The notes: a model not told the origin generated them from the letters alone. A DNA stretch of 64,000 nt from Hymenobacter terricola (GCF_017921975.2 NZ_JAGEMO020000007.1:186001-250000); one strand, 5' to 3'; positions 32,471 through 41,147 are shown, counted from the first letter of the stretch. Program-made: numbers and translations.

Positions 32471-32501
32471 AACCCGCCGTCTACCCCGGCGGGTTTTTTT
32501 T
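32471..32501 (+). terminator. rho-independent terminator, rightward
   Basis: AACCCGCCG at 32471-32479 pairs with CGGCGGGTT at 32487-32495, followed by a run of T to 32501. It overlaps the stop of the leftward reductase gene at 32500 by two bases. It ends transcripts coming from the importer/small-gene side. Confidence 0.75.
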
Positions 32502-33411
32502 AGCCCGCTGCCGTTTTGCTTTGCTCCCCAACCACGCCAATGCCTTCGGCAAAAGTGTGCGGGCGGTAGCCCAGTTCGCGCCGGGCCTTGTCGATGAGGA
32601 ACCCGGTGCGGGCAGGCCGCCGGGCCGGCTGCGAAAACGTGTGCGCATTGACCCGCGCAATCAGGCTGCGGTCGAGGCCGAAATAGTCGGCTACGCGCAG
32701 GGCCATGGCGTAGGGAGTGAGCAGTTCGTCGCTGCTGAGGTGGTAAATGCCCTGCGCGGCCTGCTGCGCCACTAGCCAGCAGCCCTGGGCCAGGTCTTCG
32801 GCCAGGGTGGGCGTGCGCCACTGGTCGTCCACTACTTTGATGGCTTTGCCGGCGCGCAGGGAGTCGCGCACCCAAAGCACGATGTTGGTGCGGCCGTATT
32901 CGTGCGCTACGCCGTACACCAGCACCGTGCGGGCAATGGCCCAGCGGCCGGCACTGGCTTGCACCAGGCGCTCGGCGGCCAGCTTGCTTTCGCCGTAGAA
33001 ATTGATGGGGCCGGGCTCCGCTTCTTCGGACAGCGGGCCGGCTTCGCCACTAAAAACAAAGTCCGTGCTGACGTGAGTGAGGTGGATATTCTGGGCAGCG
33101 CAGGCCAGCACGAGGTTTTCCACGGCCGTCACGTTTTGCAGCCAGCAGGCCTCCTGGTTGAGTTCGCACTCGTCCACGTTGGTCAAGGCCGCGGTGTGGA
33201 TGAGGTGAGTGGGCTGCTCCTGGGCCAGCACCCGGCGCACCTGGGCGGCATCGGTAACGTCGAGCGGCCGGAACTGCAGGTCGGGGTAGAGGCCGGCCAG
33301 CTTGTTGGCCCCGCGTGAAGTAGCCACCACGGCAACCTCCGGCTGCTGCCGGAGCAGGGCCACAAGCTTCTGGCCCAGCAGGCCGTTGGAACCGGTGAGC
33401 AGAATTTTCAC
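32500..33411 (-). CDS. SDR-family NAD(P)-dependent sugar-nucleotide reductase (RmlD-like)
   Basis: 303 residues from a GTG at 33411, four bases after the stop of the cyclophilin gene; the canonical beginning MKILLTGSNGLLG supports this start over the overlapping ATG at 33447. It has the Rossmann glycine motif GSNGLLG, the THLIHTAALTNVDECE stretch, VSTDFVFSG, and the YxxxK pair in FYGESKLAAE. This pattern fits RmlD, dTDP-4-dehydrorhamnose reductase, which makes dTDP-rhamnose. No other rml genes are near, so the substrate is uncertain. Confidence 0.83.
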   Translation of the reverse strand: MKILLTGSNGLLGQKLVALLRQQPEVAVVATSRGANKLAGLYPDLQFRPLDVTDAAQVRRVLAQEQPTHLIHTAALTNVDECELNQEACWLQNVTAVENLVLACAAQNIHLTHVSTDFVFSGEAGPLSEEAEPGPINFYGESKLAAERLVQASAGRWAIARTVLVYGVAHEYGRTNIVLWVRDSLRAGKAIKVVDDQWRTPTLAEDLAQGCWLVAQQAAQGIYHLSSDELLTPYAMALRVADYFGLDRSLIARVNAHTFSQPARRPARTGFLIDKARRELGYRPHTFAEGIGVVGEQSKTAAG

Positions 33412-33415
33412 CGGT

Positions 33416-34066
33416 TTATTGGTAAGTGTAGCCGTAGAGCTTGGCAATTTTCTTGCACTTCAGCTTCTCCACTTTCATGGTCATTTTGAGGTCGGCTAGG
33501 GGGCGGTCGCGGCCGTCTTTGGGCTGCTTGGCAATTTTATCGATGACGTCGAGGCCTTGAATCACCTGGCCGAAAACAGTGTACTGGCCATCAAGAAAAT
33601 GAGCCCCGTCGTGGTTTTCGACCAAATAAAACTGGGTGATGCTACTGGGGGTGCCCGCCGGGCCGCCCATGCGGGCGGCGGCCACGGCGCCGTATTCGTG
33701 CTTATGGCCGGGAGTCAGCTCGGCCGGAATGGTGCCTTCGTTGGGCTGGCCCAGGCCGTCGTTGCCGGGGTCGGCATCTTTAGAGTTGGCATCGCCGCCC
33801 TGAATCATGAAGCCAGGGATGATGCGGTGAAACGTGGTGCCGTCGTAGAAACCGCTTTTGGCTTTCTTCAGAAAGTTAGCCTTGTGCAGCGGGGTGTCTT
33901 CGAACAAAACCAGGCGAATGACACCCTGGGCAGTGGTGAGGGTGACGACTTCGTCCTTGTGACTTTTTTTAAGGCGTTTGCCGGGTTTGTCGGCGGCAAA
34001 GGCGGGGCTGACCAGCCATAACAGGGCCAGCAGCGCCCACCCGAGGCGAGGAAAATAGAACTTCAT
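33416..34066 (-). CDS. cyclophilin-type peptidyl-prolyl isomerase, exported
   Basis: 216 residues with a signal peptide (GWALLALLWLVSPAFAA) and a cyclophilin domain (about 40-200). Catalytic-loop motifs are FHRIIPGFMIQGGD, with the conserved Arg and Gln, and SSITQFYLVENHDGAHFLDG followed by YTVFGQVIQGLDVID. It catalyses cis-trans isomerisation of prolyl bonds in proteins folding in the periplasm. The C-terminus has a Lys-rich tail. It is co-directional with the reductase gene downstream. Confidence 0.9.
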   Translation of the reverse strand: MKFYFPRLGWALLALLWLVSPAFAADKPGKRLKKSHKDEVVTLTTAQGVIRLVLFEDTPLHKANFLKKAKSGFYDGTTFHRIIPGFMIQGGDANSKDADPGNDGLGQPNEGTIPAELTPGHKHEYGAVAAARMGGPAGTPSSITQFYLVENHDGAHFLDGQYTVFGQVIQGLDVIDKIAKQPKDGRDRPLADLKMTMKVEKLKCKKIAKLYGYTYQ

Positions 34067-34157
34067 TTGAAGAAAAGCGAGTGAAACGGAATGCCCGCAA
34101 AACTACGCGGATTCACTTACCAGTCGCAAACGGGCCGCACGCCACGCGGCGAAGTCC

Positions 34158-35090
34158 TTACCCTCGGTGCTCGCGGATGCTGGCCAGAATCTCGCGGCCG
34201 CCGCGGGCCAGCACAGCATCAGCCACCGAAACACCCAGAGCATGAGCTTCGGCCACGGTTTCGACGGCCTGAATTTCCTCCACGTATTCCTCGCCGCTCA
34301 GGCTGATGAGGCCGCCGTGCAGGCGCAGGCCGTGGCCATCGAGCGTGGCCAGCGCGAATGAGGGAATGCTGCACCCGCCTTCCATGGTGTGCAGAAAGGC
34401 GCGCTCGGCCAGCAGGCAGGTGTGGGTGGCGGGGTGGTCGAGGGCGGCCTTGAGGCGGGCTTTGAGGTCGTCGTCCAGGTCGGCGGCACACTCGATGGCG
34501 ATGCTGCCCTGGCCGGTGGCGGGCACAAATTGGTTGGCGGGCAGCGTGTGGCGCACCAGTTGCCCGTAGCCCATGCGGTGCACGCCGGCGTAGGCCAGCA
34601 CCAGGGCATCAAACTGGCCCTCTTCCAGCTTGCGGAGGCGGGTCTGGAGGTTGCCCCGGGCTTCAGCCGTTTCGGCAAGGGGATAGAAGCGGCGCAGCTG
34701 GGCCTTGCGGCGGGTGCTGCTGGTGCCCAGCACGATGCCGGGTTTGGTAAGCGAAAAATGCTCGTCCAGGCTCAGCACCACGTCGTTCACCTGCTCGCGC
34801 TCCAGGAAGGCCAGCAGCTCCAGCTCGCGCGGGATACTGCTTTGCACGTCTTTGGCCGAGTGCACGGCGAGGTGGGTTTCGCCGCGCAGCAGGCTGGCTT
34901 CCAGCTCTTCGGTGAACACGCCTTTGGAGCCGATTTTGGCCAGGGACCGGTCCTGCACCGCGTCGCCGGTGGTTTGCATGGGCACGATTTCGGTGGCGAA
35001 ACCGGCCACGTGCAGCAGGCTGGCCACGTGTTCGGTTTGCCAGAGGGCGAGGCGGCTGGCGCGGGTGGCGAGGCGGATGGGGAAGGTCAT
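34158..35090 (-). CDS. hemC: hydroxymethylbilane synthase (porphobilinogen deaminase)
   Basis: 310 residues, the normal family length. Motifs: IRLATRASRLALWQ, KIGSKGVFTEELE, HSAKD at 77-81, LGTSSTRRKAQ, RGNLQTRLRKLE, and the dipyrromethane-attachment Cys240 in MEGGCSIP. It joins four porphobilinogens into hydroxymethylbilane in haem biosynthesis, in the cytosol. The usual DVPT is replaced by DVQSS after HSAK, a mild deviation. No other hem genes are in the window. Confidence 0.95.
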   Translation of the reverse strand: MTFPIRLATRASRLALWQTEHVASLLHVAGFATEIVPMQTTGDAVQDRSLAKIGSKGVFTEELEASLLRGETHLAVHSAKDVQSSIPRELELLAFLEREQVNDVVLSLDEHFSLTKPGIVLGTSSTRRKAQLRRFYPLAETAEARGNLQTRLRKLEEGQFDALVLAYAGVHRMGYGQLVRHTLPANQFVPATGQGSIAIECAADLDDDLKARLKAALDHPATHTCLLAERAFLHTMEGGCSIPSFALATLDGHGLRLHGGLISLSGEEYVEEIQAVETVAEAHALGVSVADAVLARGGREILASIREHRG

Positions 35091-35128
35091 TTAGCAAGTA
35101 ACATTTAATATTTAACAACCCTGTGGCC

Positions 35129-36274
35129 CTAGCTCTGGGCCAGGCGGAGCTGGCTGCCCAGCCGGAGCGAGCTATCCACGAACACCATTTTGGGGTTGGC
35201 GTTGCGCTCGATATGGTAGTGGGCGTCGGTCAGCTCTTTGGTGAGCAAATCGGCGTTGCGGGGCGTCACAAATTTGGCGAAGCCGGCCACGAATTGCTGC
35301 TCGCCGTTGGCGAGGTGGGGCACAAATTTCGGGTCGATGCCGAACAATAATACTTTGCGCACCAGGCCCAGGGAGTAGGCCAGCATTTCCTTCTGGTTTT
35401 CGCGGCCCAGCTTCTGGAATTCCTCGCTTTTCCTCAGGATGTCGGCCGCTTTGCTGCCGTAGTTGAAGCACAGGCGCATCCAGCCGCTGAAGAACTCGAA
35501 GTAGTCGTGGTCGGCATTGGCGTCGCGACTAGCCAGGGCGGCGCCCAGGCTGCCGTCGGCCAGCTGGGCTACCTGGCGGGCTTTCACTTCGGGCACCTGG
35601 TACTCGTCGCGCAGGTAGGCGGTGATGTCGTCCTCCGAAAACGGGCGCACCACCACCGGCTGCACCCGGCTGATGATGGTGGGCAGCAGCTGCTCAGGCG
35701 CGTGGCTCACCAGCAGGAAAATGGTGGCGGGCGGCGGCTCCTCTAGCAGCTTGAGCACGGCGTTGGCGGCGGCGGGGTGCATGAGCTCGGGCAGCCAGAG
35801 AATCACGATTTTGAAGCGCGCCTCAAACGCTTTCAGGCTCACCAGCTTCAGGATTTGCCCGGCCTCATCCTTGGAGATATTGCCCTGCTTGTTTTCGGCC
35901 CCGATGTGCTGCATCCAGTCGTTGAGGCCCTTGTAGGGGTTGTCGAGAATGAATGCCCGCCACTCGGCCATGAACTTGCTGCTGACCGCGTCCTTGGCCA
36001 CCGTTTTGGTGGTGGTCACGGGCACGATGAAGTTCAAATCGGGGTGGGCCAGCTTGGCCGTCTTGGTGCAAGCCGGGCAGTGGCCGCAGCTGTCCTCGGC
36101 GTCGGCGGCGCGGGCCTCGCAGTTCAGATACTGCGCGTAGGCGAGGGCGAGGGCCAGCGCCGCACCGCCTTCCTGGCCCCGGAATAATTGGGCATGCGCC
36201 ACATGCTGCCGCTGCACCGACTGGCGCAGGAGCTGCTTGACGGCGGACTGGTTGGGGATGTCGTTGAAAAGCAC
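35129..36274 (-). CDS. holB: DNA polymerase III delta-prime subunit
   Basis: 381 residues with the clamp-loader AAA+ fold. It has a degenerate P-loop (FRGQEGGAALALA, no intact GKT, as expected for delta-prime), a zinc-binding Cys cluster (SCGHCPACTK), the sensor-like stretch IVILWLPELMHPAAANAVLKLLEEPP, and ISRVQPV. The subunit is structural: it opens and loads the sliding clamp together with delta and DnaX. It is five bases from the hypothetical gene that follows 36280 upstream on the same strand, so the three genes from 38038 leftward probably form an operon. Confidence 0.92.
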   Translation of the reverse strand: MLFNDIPNQSAVKQLLRQSVQRQHVAHAQLFRGQEGGAALALALAYAQYLNCEARAADAEDSCGHCPACTKTAKLAHPDLNFIVPVTTTKTVAKDAVSSKFMAEWRAFILDNPYKGLNDWMQHIGAENKQGNISKDEAGQILKLVSLKAFEARFKIVILWLPELMHPAAANAVLKLLEEPPPATIFLLVSHAPEQLLPTIISRVQPVVVRPFSEDDITAYLRDEYQVPEVKARQVAQLADGSLGAALASRDANADHDYFEFFSGWMRLCFNYGSKAADILRKSEEFQKLGRENQKEMLAYSLGLVRKVLLFGIDPKFVPHLANGEQQFVAGFAKFVTPRNADLLTKELTDAHYHIERNANPKMVFVDSSLRLGSQLRLAQS

Positions 36275-36279
36275 GGCAG

Positions 36280-36819
36280 TTAGTTGTCGCTTGGTTTCAA
36301 AAGTTTCTGACGCGACTTATGCTGCCAGAGCAACTTGAGGGAGTTGAAGTAATCGTTATCGAAACTAATAAGCTGAACTTCTGACAGCACAAAGGGTGGC
36401 TTGCCATTGTCGCGCACCCGTACCGTGCAATTGGGCGACAGTGTATCGACCCACAAATGCACAGTATCGACCTCGTTAATCCAACCAAAGAACGTGCAGT
36501 CTTCCTTATCAGTGAATTCTATCAGTCCATATCGCTGCTCCACCCATCGCATCATTCCCAGCAAGTCCAGAAAAGCAAAACCGGATGGCACATTTGCTTC
36601 GATATTCTTGAGCTTTAAAACCTGCTCGACTTGCTTTCGATTGCGATGCGGCTTGCGCGACACTATGTGCGCCTTCGCAATCAGCACATAACCATCTACT
36701 ACATAATCAACGGGAATATGATGTAGTAATAGCCAATCCTCGTTTTCAGCCAGCCACAAACCTACCACGTCGGTTTCCCAACCAGCTAGTTGCACATATT
36801 CGACGCGGTAGGATTTCAT
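36280..36819 (-). CDS. hypothetical protein
   Basis: 179 residues with no signal peptide and no recognised catalytic motif. It is rich in aromatic residues and charged strands (ENEDWLLLHHIPVDYVVDGY, EQRYGLIEFTDKEDCTFFGW), and looks like an all-beta or mixed cytosolic domain. It is less GC-rich than its neighbours. It starts one base after the stop of the GlmU-like gene and ends five bases before holB, so it is expressed with them. Its lower GC and lack of relatives suggest late insertion into a housekeeping operon (inference). Confidence 0.7.
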   Translation of the reverse strand: MKSYRVEYVQLAGWETDVVGLWLAENEDWLLLHHIPVDYVVDGYVLIAKAHIVSRKPHRNRKQVEQVLKLKNIEANVPSGFAFLDLLGMMRWVEQRYGLIEFTDKEDCTFFGWINEVDTVHLWVDTLSPNCTVRVRDNGKPPFVLSEVQLISFDNDYFNSLKLLWQHKSRQKLLKPSDN

Positions 36820-36820
36820 C

Positions 36821-38038
36821 TTACTTCACCTTTTCCCAAATCCTGTCCGCCTCGGTGGCCTCAAAAACCACCTTCATTATTGCCTGCTCCACGGCATCGT
36901 ACGGCAGGTTGCGCCGGGCCATCACGCGCTCGGCCACCTCGTTCACCTTGGGCAGCTTGAAGGTTTCGAAGCCCGCCGGCCCGCCCCAGCTGAAGCTTGG
37001 GATGAAGGTACGCGGGAAGCCGGCTCCGAAGATATTGGCCCCCACGCCCACCACCGTGCCGGTATTAAACATGGTGTTGATGCCGCACTTGCTGTGGTCG
37101 CCCATCATCAGGCCGCAGAAGGTCTGGCCGGTGTCCACGAAGCGGTGGGTGGCGTGGCTCCAGATTTTGACGGGTGCGTAGTTGTTTTTGAGGTTCGAGG
37201 TGTTGGTATCGGCCCCCAGGTTGCACCACTCCCCGATAACGGAATTGCCGAGGTAGCCGTCGTGGCCCTTATTGGAGTAGCCCAGCAGAATGCTGTTGCC
37301 GACTTCGCCGCCCACTTTACAAAACGGCCCTACCGTGTTATCGCCGCGCATTTTGGCCCCGGCGTTGATGTGCGAGCCTTCGCACAAGGCCAGCGGGCCT
37401 TTGATGATGGCGCCCTCGTGCACCTGCGAGTTTTTGCCCAGGTAAATCGGGCCGTCCTCGGCGTTGAGAATGGCGGCGCGGATTTTTACCCCAGGTTCAA
37501 TGAAGATATTTTCGGCCCCGTACACGATGGTGTGCGCATCATTGACCGGCTGCGAGATGCGGCCTTTGGTGAGCAGGGCGAAGTCGCGACGGATTTCGAC
37601 CCCGTTGCGCAGATACAACTGCCACGGCCGGTCGATGACCGTGACCGGCTCCGCCACCTGGATTTCCTCCGTCAGGCCATCCTGCACCAGTTCCGCAATC
37701 AGCGAGGCATCGGCCAGGTGGGCTGCTACCAGCAGTTCGTCGCAATACAGGCCCTGGCCCGGCCGCAGGGCCTGCACCTGCCGCACCAGCACGTCATCGG
37801 GGCACACGGCCCCGTTGATAACCAGCGCGGGACCGGTCACCAGGCCGTCGGCGCACACCGGAAACTTGGCCTGCAAATACGGCTGGGTGAGGTAGCCCAC
37901 GGTGGGCGCGGCCAGGTGCCGTTGCCACTTTTCGGCCAGCGTGAGAATGCCGCAGCGCAACGCCGCCACCGGCCGCGTGAAGGTAAAAGGCAACAAGTGC
38001 GGCCGGATGGCGGGGTCATCGAAAAGCAGGATGTGCAT
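36821..38038 (-). CDS. GlmU-family protein (sugar nucleotidyltransferase-like with left-handed beta-helix)
   Basis: 405 residues. The N-terminal half (MHILLFDDPAIRPHLLPFTF, RPVAALRCGILTLAEKW) is the Bacteroidota version of a nucleotidyltransferase domain. The C-terminal half (about 170-340) is a hexapeptide-repeat left-handed beta-helix (YLGKNSQVHEGAIIKGPLAL, CEGSHINAGAKMRGDNTVG), ending IPSFSWGG. The family is annotated as GlmU-like and probably acts in nucleotide-sugar synthesis or acetyl transfer; the substrate is not known. It is first in the operon leading to holB. Confidence 0.85.
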   Translation of the reverse strand: MHILLFDDPAIRPHLLPFTFTRPVAALRCGILTLAEKWQRHLAAPTVGYLTQPYLQAKFPVCADGLVTGPALVINGAVCPDDVLVRQVQALRPGQGLYCDELLVAAHLADASLIAELVQDGLTEEIQVAEPVTVIDRPWQLYLRNGVEIRRDFALLTKGRISQPVNDAHTIVYGAENIFIEPGVKIRAAILNAEDGPIYLGKNSQVHEGAIIKGPLALCEGSHINAGAKMRGDNTVGPFCKVGGEVGNSILLGYSNKGHDGYLGNSVIGEWCNLGADTNTSNLKNNYAPVKIWSHATHRFVDTGQTFCGLMMGDHSKCGINTMFNTGTVVGVGANIFGAGFPRTFIPSFSWGGPAGFETFKLPKVNEVAERVMARRNLPYDAVEQAIMKVVFEATEADRIWEKVK

Positions 38039-38042
38039 CTAC

Positions 38043-38218
38043 TTAGTTGTCAGTTGATAATTGTTGGTAGTCTGGTCAAACCCACGACCAGGCTGAGATA
38101 GCGCCGACTGCAAAGTTCGGGTATCGTAAAAAGAAAAGCTCCCGGCAGCTGGGCTACCGGGAGCTTTCGGTTGTCATGTCTTCAGCCTAACAACTGAAAA
38201 CGAGCAACTGACAACTAA
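38043..38218. repeat. flanking inverted repeat, 14-base arms
   Basis: TTAGTTGTCAGTTG at 38043-38056 is exactly complementary to 38205-38218. Arms of this type (repeated AGTTGT/AACTGA words) also flank intergenic regions at 45255 and 54971, suggesting a family of short palindromic intergenic elements. A terminator hairpin lies inside. Confidence 0.55.
38135..38167 (-). terminator. rho-independent terminator of rpmE
   Basis: An 11-base stem (38135-38145 with 38157-38167, AAAGCTCCCGG) is followed on the minus strand by TTCTTTTT. It lies 56 bases after the rpmE stop. Confidence 0.75.
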
Positions 38219-38223
38219 ATTGG

Positions 38224-38493
38224 CTATTCTTTGTTGGCGCTGGCCTGCTCTTTCTTGGCGTAGCGGCTGCGGAATTTCTCCACGCGACCGGCCGTGTCGA
38301 TGAACATGTTTTTGCCGGTGTAGAAGGGGTGCGAAGCAGAGCTTACTTCGATTTTCACCAGCGGATACGTCTTGCCGTCTTCCATCGTGATGGTGTCGGT
38401 CGGCTTCATCGTGGAGCGGGTGATGAACTTGAAATCCGAAGAAGTATCCTGGAATACTACTTCCTGATACTCGGGGTGCGTGTCTTTTTTCAT
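38224..38493 (-). CDS. rpmE: 50S ribosomal protein L31 type B
   Basis: 89 residues from the ATG at 38493 (start [16 protein letters not shown]). Family motifs: [29 protein letters not shown], and [10 protein letters not shown]. The zinc-binding Cys residues of the type A protein are absent, which is the type B (zinc-free) form. It is part of the large ribosomal subunit at the intersubunit bridge. A longer in-frame extension to 38808 has no support. Confidence 0.95.
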   Translation of the reverse strand: MKKDTHPEYQEVVFQDTSSDFKFITRSTMKPTDTITMEDGKTYPLVKIEVSSASHPFYTGKNMFIDTAGRVEKFRSRYAKKEQASANKE

Positions 38494-38630
38494 ATCGAGG
38501 GCCTGTTTTACCAGTTGAACCCTGCCGATTTTGCGGAAGGGACTGCAAAAGTACAGCTTAGCTCGGAAATACCCAACTATGGGTCCAATATTTTCCGGGC
38601 AGTGCGCGCGGCCACGGCGTGCGGCTGAGC

Positions 38631-38661
38631 TTGTTGACTCTATGAAAAGGTTGTACATTTG
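38631..38661 (+). promoter_or_regulatory. candidate -33/-7 promoter
   Basis: A TTGTTG stretch at 38631-38636 and TACATTTG at 38654-38661 fit the Bacteroidota TTG/TAnnTTTG pattern with 17 bases between. The GTG start of the next gene is 34 bases downstream. Confidence 0.5.
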
Positions 38662-38695
38662 AATCCGACCCTCATTCGGGGCCGGTCCGTCGCGC

Positions 38696-39148
38696 GTGCT
38701 GAAATTTGTACTCATCCGCCGTCTGTTCCGTCGTTCCGGCCTTGCCACGCTGGCGCTGGTGCTGTGGAGCGTTGCCGTGGCGTATGCCGCCACGCTCACC
38801 TTGTTCACCGCCGCCTACGATGGCGCCAACGTGCGGGTGGAGTGGGAAGTAAACAGCGAAACCGACGTTACCGGCTTCGAGCTGGCCCGCAAAGCCGCTT
38901 CCGAAACCACCTACACCACGGTGAACAGCGTGACGCCCACCGGCCAGCGGCGCTACCAGTACCTCGATACCAACGTGTACCGGACCACGGCCGGCAGCGC
39001 CCCCGTCCCGGCCAATGCCAGCGGCCCCTACACCTACCGCCTCACGGTGCGCGGCCCCGGCGGCGACCAGAGCTACCTCACGGTGCTGGCCGGCACGCCC
39101 AGCGCCGTGCTCCGCTCCTGGGGCACCATTAAGTCGATGTTTCGGTAG
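38696..39148 (+). CDS. exported small fibronectin-III-like protein
   Basis: 150 residues from a GTG at 38696. A basic N-terminus and a signal peptide ([17 protein letters not shown]) lead to a single beta domain with the fibronectin type III pattern ([38 protein letters not shown]). Such domains often precede a sorting domain in secreted proteins, but here the C-terminus is short ([10 protein letters not shown]) without a T9SS signal. The function is unknown; a promoter-like element lies just upstream and a short palindrome follows. Confidence 0.72.
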   Translation: MLKFVLIRRLFRRSGLATLALVLWSVAVAYAATLTLFTAAYDGANVRVEWEVNSETDVTGFELARKAASETTYTTVNSVTPTGQRRYQYLDTNVYRTTAGSAPVPANASGPYTYRLTVRGPGGDQSYLTVLAGTPSAVLRSWGTIKSMFR

Positions 39149-39166
39149 GCCGGCAGCAAGTAGGAT

Positions 39167-39209
39167 AAAAGAACGCGGAGCTTTGCTGCGCGCTGCCTGA
39201 CGTTCTTTT
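39167..39209. repeat. short degenerate relative of the palindromic repeat
   Basis: AAAAGAACG at 39167-39175 pairs with CGTTCTTTT at 39201-39209. The ends equal those of copy 1 (AAAGAACG...CGTTCTTT), but the inner stem is shortened and altered. Confidence 0.5.
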
Positions 39210-39236
39210 GCACCCTAAAACTTACGTCTGACAAAA

Positions 39237-39830
39237 ATGCCGGCTCCCACCCAGCTCTGCTTCGCTTCCAATAATGCCCACAAGCTGGATGAAATCCGGC
39301 CGCTGCTGCCGCCCAGCCTCGCCCTGCTGAGCCTGGCCGACATCGGCTGCCACGAAGAGTTGCCCGAAACCCAGGACACGCTGGAAGGCAACGCCCGCCA
39401 AAAAGCCGAATACGTGCGCCAACACTACGGCGTGGCCTGTTTTGCCGACGATACGGGGCTGGAAGTAACGGCCCTTGACGGCGCGCCGGGCGTGTACTCG
39501 GCCCGTTACGCCGGCCCCCAGCGGCTGGCCGAAGACAACGTGGCCAAGCTGCTGCAAGAGCTGGCCGGTTCGGCCGACCGTTCGGCCCGCTTCCGGACGG
39601 TGGTGGCCCTGGCCGGGGCCGATGGCACAGTGCACGAGTTCGCCGGCGAAGTGGCGGGCCACATTGCCGAACACGGCCGGGGCACGGGCGGCTTTGGCTA
39701 CGACCCCGTGTTTGTGCCGGCGGAAGGCGACGGGCGCACGTTTGCCGAGATGAGCGGCACCGAAAAAAACCTCATCAGCCACCGGGCGCGAGCGGTGGCG
39801 GGACTCCTGACCTTTTTGAATGAGGACTGA
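39237..39830 (+). CDS. RdgB/HAM1-type non-canonical purine NTP pyrophosphatase
   Basis: 197 residues, the usual length. Motifs: FASNNAHKLDEIRP at the start, FADDTGLEVTALDGAPGVYS with the catalytic acidic residues, SARYAG, and GGFGYDPVF followed by TFAEMSGTEKNLISHRARA. It hydrolyses dITP, ITP and XTP to the monophosphates and keeps these bases out of DNA and RNA, in the cytosol. It stands 86 bases before the uridine kinase gene, which has its own promoter-like element. Confidence 0.93.
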   Translation: MPAPTQLCFASNNAHKLDEIRPLLPPSLALLSLADIGCHEELPETQDTLEGNARQKAEYVRQHYGVACFADDTGLEVTALDGAPGVYSARYAGPQRLAEDNVAKLLQELAGSADRSARFRTVVALAGADGTVHEFAGEVAGHIAEHGRGTGGFGYDPVFVPAEGDGRTFAEMSGTEKNLISHRARAVAGLLTFLNED

Positions 39831-39901
39831 GAGATGAGGGATTTCGGGCACCTCTGCCGATTCTTCATTCCCCATTATTAATTCTTCATTAAGCGCAGCG
39901 T

Positions 39902-39909
39902 TAACTTTG
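39902..39909 (+). promoter_or_regulatory. -7 element TAACTTTG upstream of udk
   Basis: An exact match to TAnnTTTG ending six bases before the udk ATG. If used, the transcript would start at or very near the start codon. A clear -33 partner was not seen. Confidence 0.4.
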
Positions 39910-39915
39910 CCAGCT

Positions 39916-40542
39916 ATGCAAACCCCGTATCTAATTGGCATCACCGGCGGCAGCGCCTCTGGCAAAACCACGTTTCTGCGCCGGCTTCTGGCGGCTTTTC
40001 CCGAAGAGCAGATTTGCCTCATTTCGCAGGACAATTATTACCACCCGCGCGAAAAGCAGCTCCGCGACGACCAAGGGGTTGAGAACTTCGACCTGCCCGC
40101 CAGCATCGACGCGGCGGCTTATGCCGCCGACGTGCTGAGCATCAGCCAGGGCCACGAGGTGCGGCGCAAGGAGTACACGTTCAATAACGCGGCGGCCACG
40201 CCGAAGGAGCTGGTGTTTCGGCCGGCTCCCATTGTGGTGGTGGAGGGCATTTTTGTGTTTCACTTCGAGGAAATCGCCAAGCTGCTCGACCTCAAAGTGT
40301 ACATCGATGCCCAGGAGCACGTGAAGCTGCACCGCCGCATCATCCGGGACCGGGACGAGCGGGGCTACGACCTGGCCGACGTGCTGTACCGCTACACCCA
40401 CCACGTAGCGCCTACTTACGAGCAGTTCATCGCACCCTACAAGCACTACGCCGACATTGTGGTGCCCAACAACCGCCACTTCGAAAAGGGCCTGGAAGTG
40501 CTGATTGGCTTTCTGCAAACCAAGGTAACGGCCGAAAAATAG
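39916..40542 (+). CDS. udk: uridine kinase
   Basis: 208 residues from the ATG at 39916; a TTG at 39907 is inside the promoter-like element and is rejected. The P-loop is GGSASGKTT near residue 14. Other motifs are ISQDNYYHP, NFDLPASID, VVEGIFVFH, RRIIRDRDERGYD, and YEQFIAPYKHYADIVVPN. It phosphorylates uridine and cytidine with ATP or GTP in pyrimidine salvage. The length and order of motifs are standard. Confidence 0.95.
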   Translation: MQTPYLIGITGGSASGKTTFLRRLLAAFPEEQICLISQDNYYHPREKQLRDDQGVENFDLPASIDAAAYAADVLSISQGHEVRRKEYTFNNAAATPKELVFRPAPIVVVEGIFVFHFEEIAKLLDLKVYIDAQEHVKLHRRIIRDRDERGYDLADVLYRYTHHVAPTYEQFIAPYKHYADIVVPNNRHFEKGLEVLIGFLQTKVTAEK

Positions 40543-40754
40543 CGGGCTGCTGCTCAGGGAAGTGGGGCGGCGGCGGCCTTCGCGGTCACTTCATCGGGGG
40601 TGAGCCGAAGCGTATTTTTGGGGGAACTTCATAATAATGTGAGTAAATACGGATTATCTTGGACCACCAAGCTTGAAGAACCGCCCGCCTTGGGGCGGCG
40701 TAAGTAGTGCTTGGTCTGGGGGAGGCAGTTACTTTTTGTTCGGCATTATTTCTT

Positions 40755-41147
40755 ATGAAGCGCACGATTCTAGGGGTTGCGGTAATGGCCTTCGCGGGGC
40801 TGGCAGGGCTCACGAGCTGCGATAAAAACGGCCAGACCGGCGTGCTGCAGCACCCGGCCGGCAGCGCGGCCCTGCGCGTGGCCGTCACGCCCGATAAGGA
40901 GTATAGCGAGGTGTTCGACGCCTCGCTCAACAAGCTCAGCGATACGACCTACCTCATCATCACCAAGGCCGAGCGGGGCAGCGTATTTGCCGTGCACACC
41001 GGCCCATTGCCCACCGCCGACCACGCCGTGTGCTTCGCCAGCATCAATAACCCCGGCTTCCGGGAGTGCGTGGAAGAATACTACCACACCGCCGGGGGCG
41101 TGGCCATTCAGAATAACGAGGCCGGCTGGTGGGCCACCCCGCTGTAG
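40755..41147 (+). CDS. small lipoprotein of unknown function
   Basis: 130 residues from the ATG at 40755. The signal AVMAFAGLAGLTSC ends in a good lipobox, so the protein is probably lipidated. The mature part has beta-rich character (YSEVFDASLNKLSDTTYLI) and three Cys residues (CFASINNPGFREC plus the lipidated one); two could form a disulfide. No family is recognised. It has its own 211-base upstream gap and is followed by palindrome copy 3. Confidence 0.7.
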   Translation: MKRTILGVAVMAFAGLAGLTSCDKNGQTGVLQHPAGSAALRVAVTPDKEYSEVFDASLNKLSDTTYLIITKAERGSVFAVHTGPLPTADHAVCFASINNPGFRECVEEYYHTAGGVAIQNNEAGWWATPL

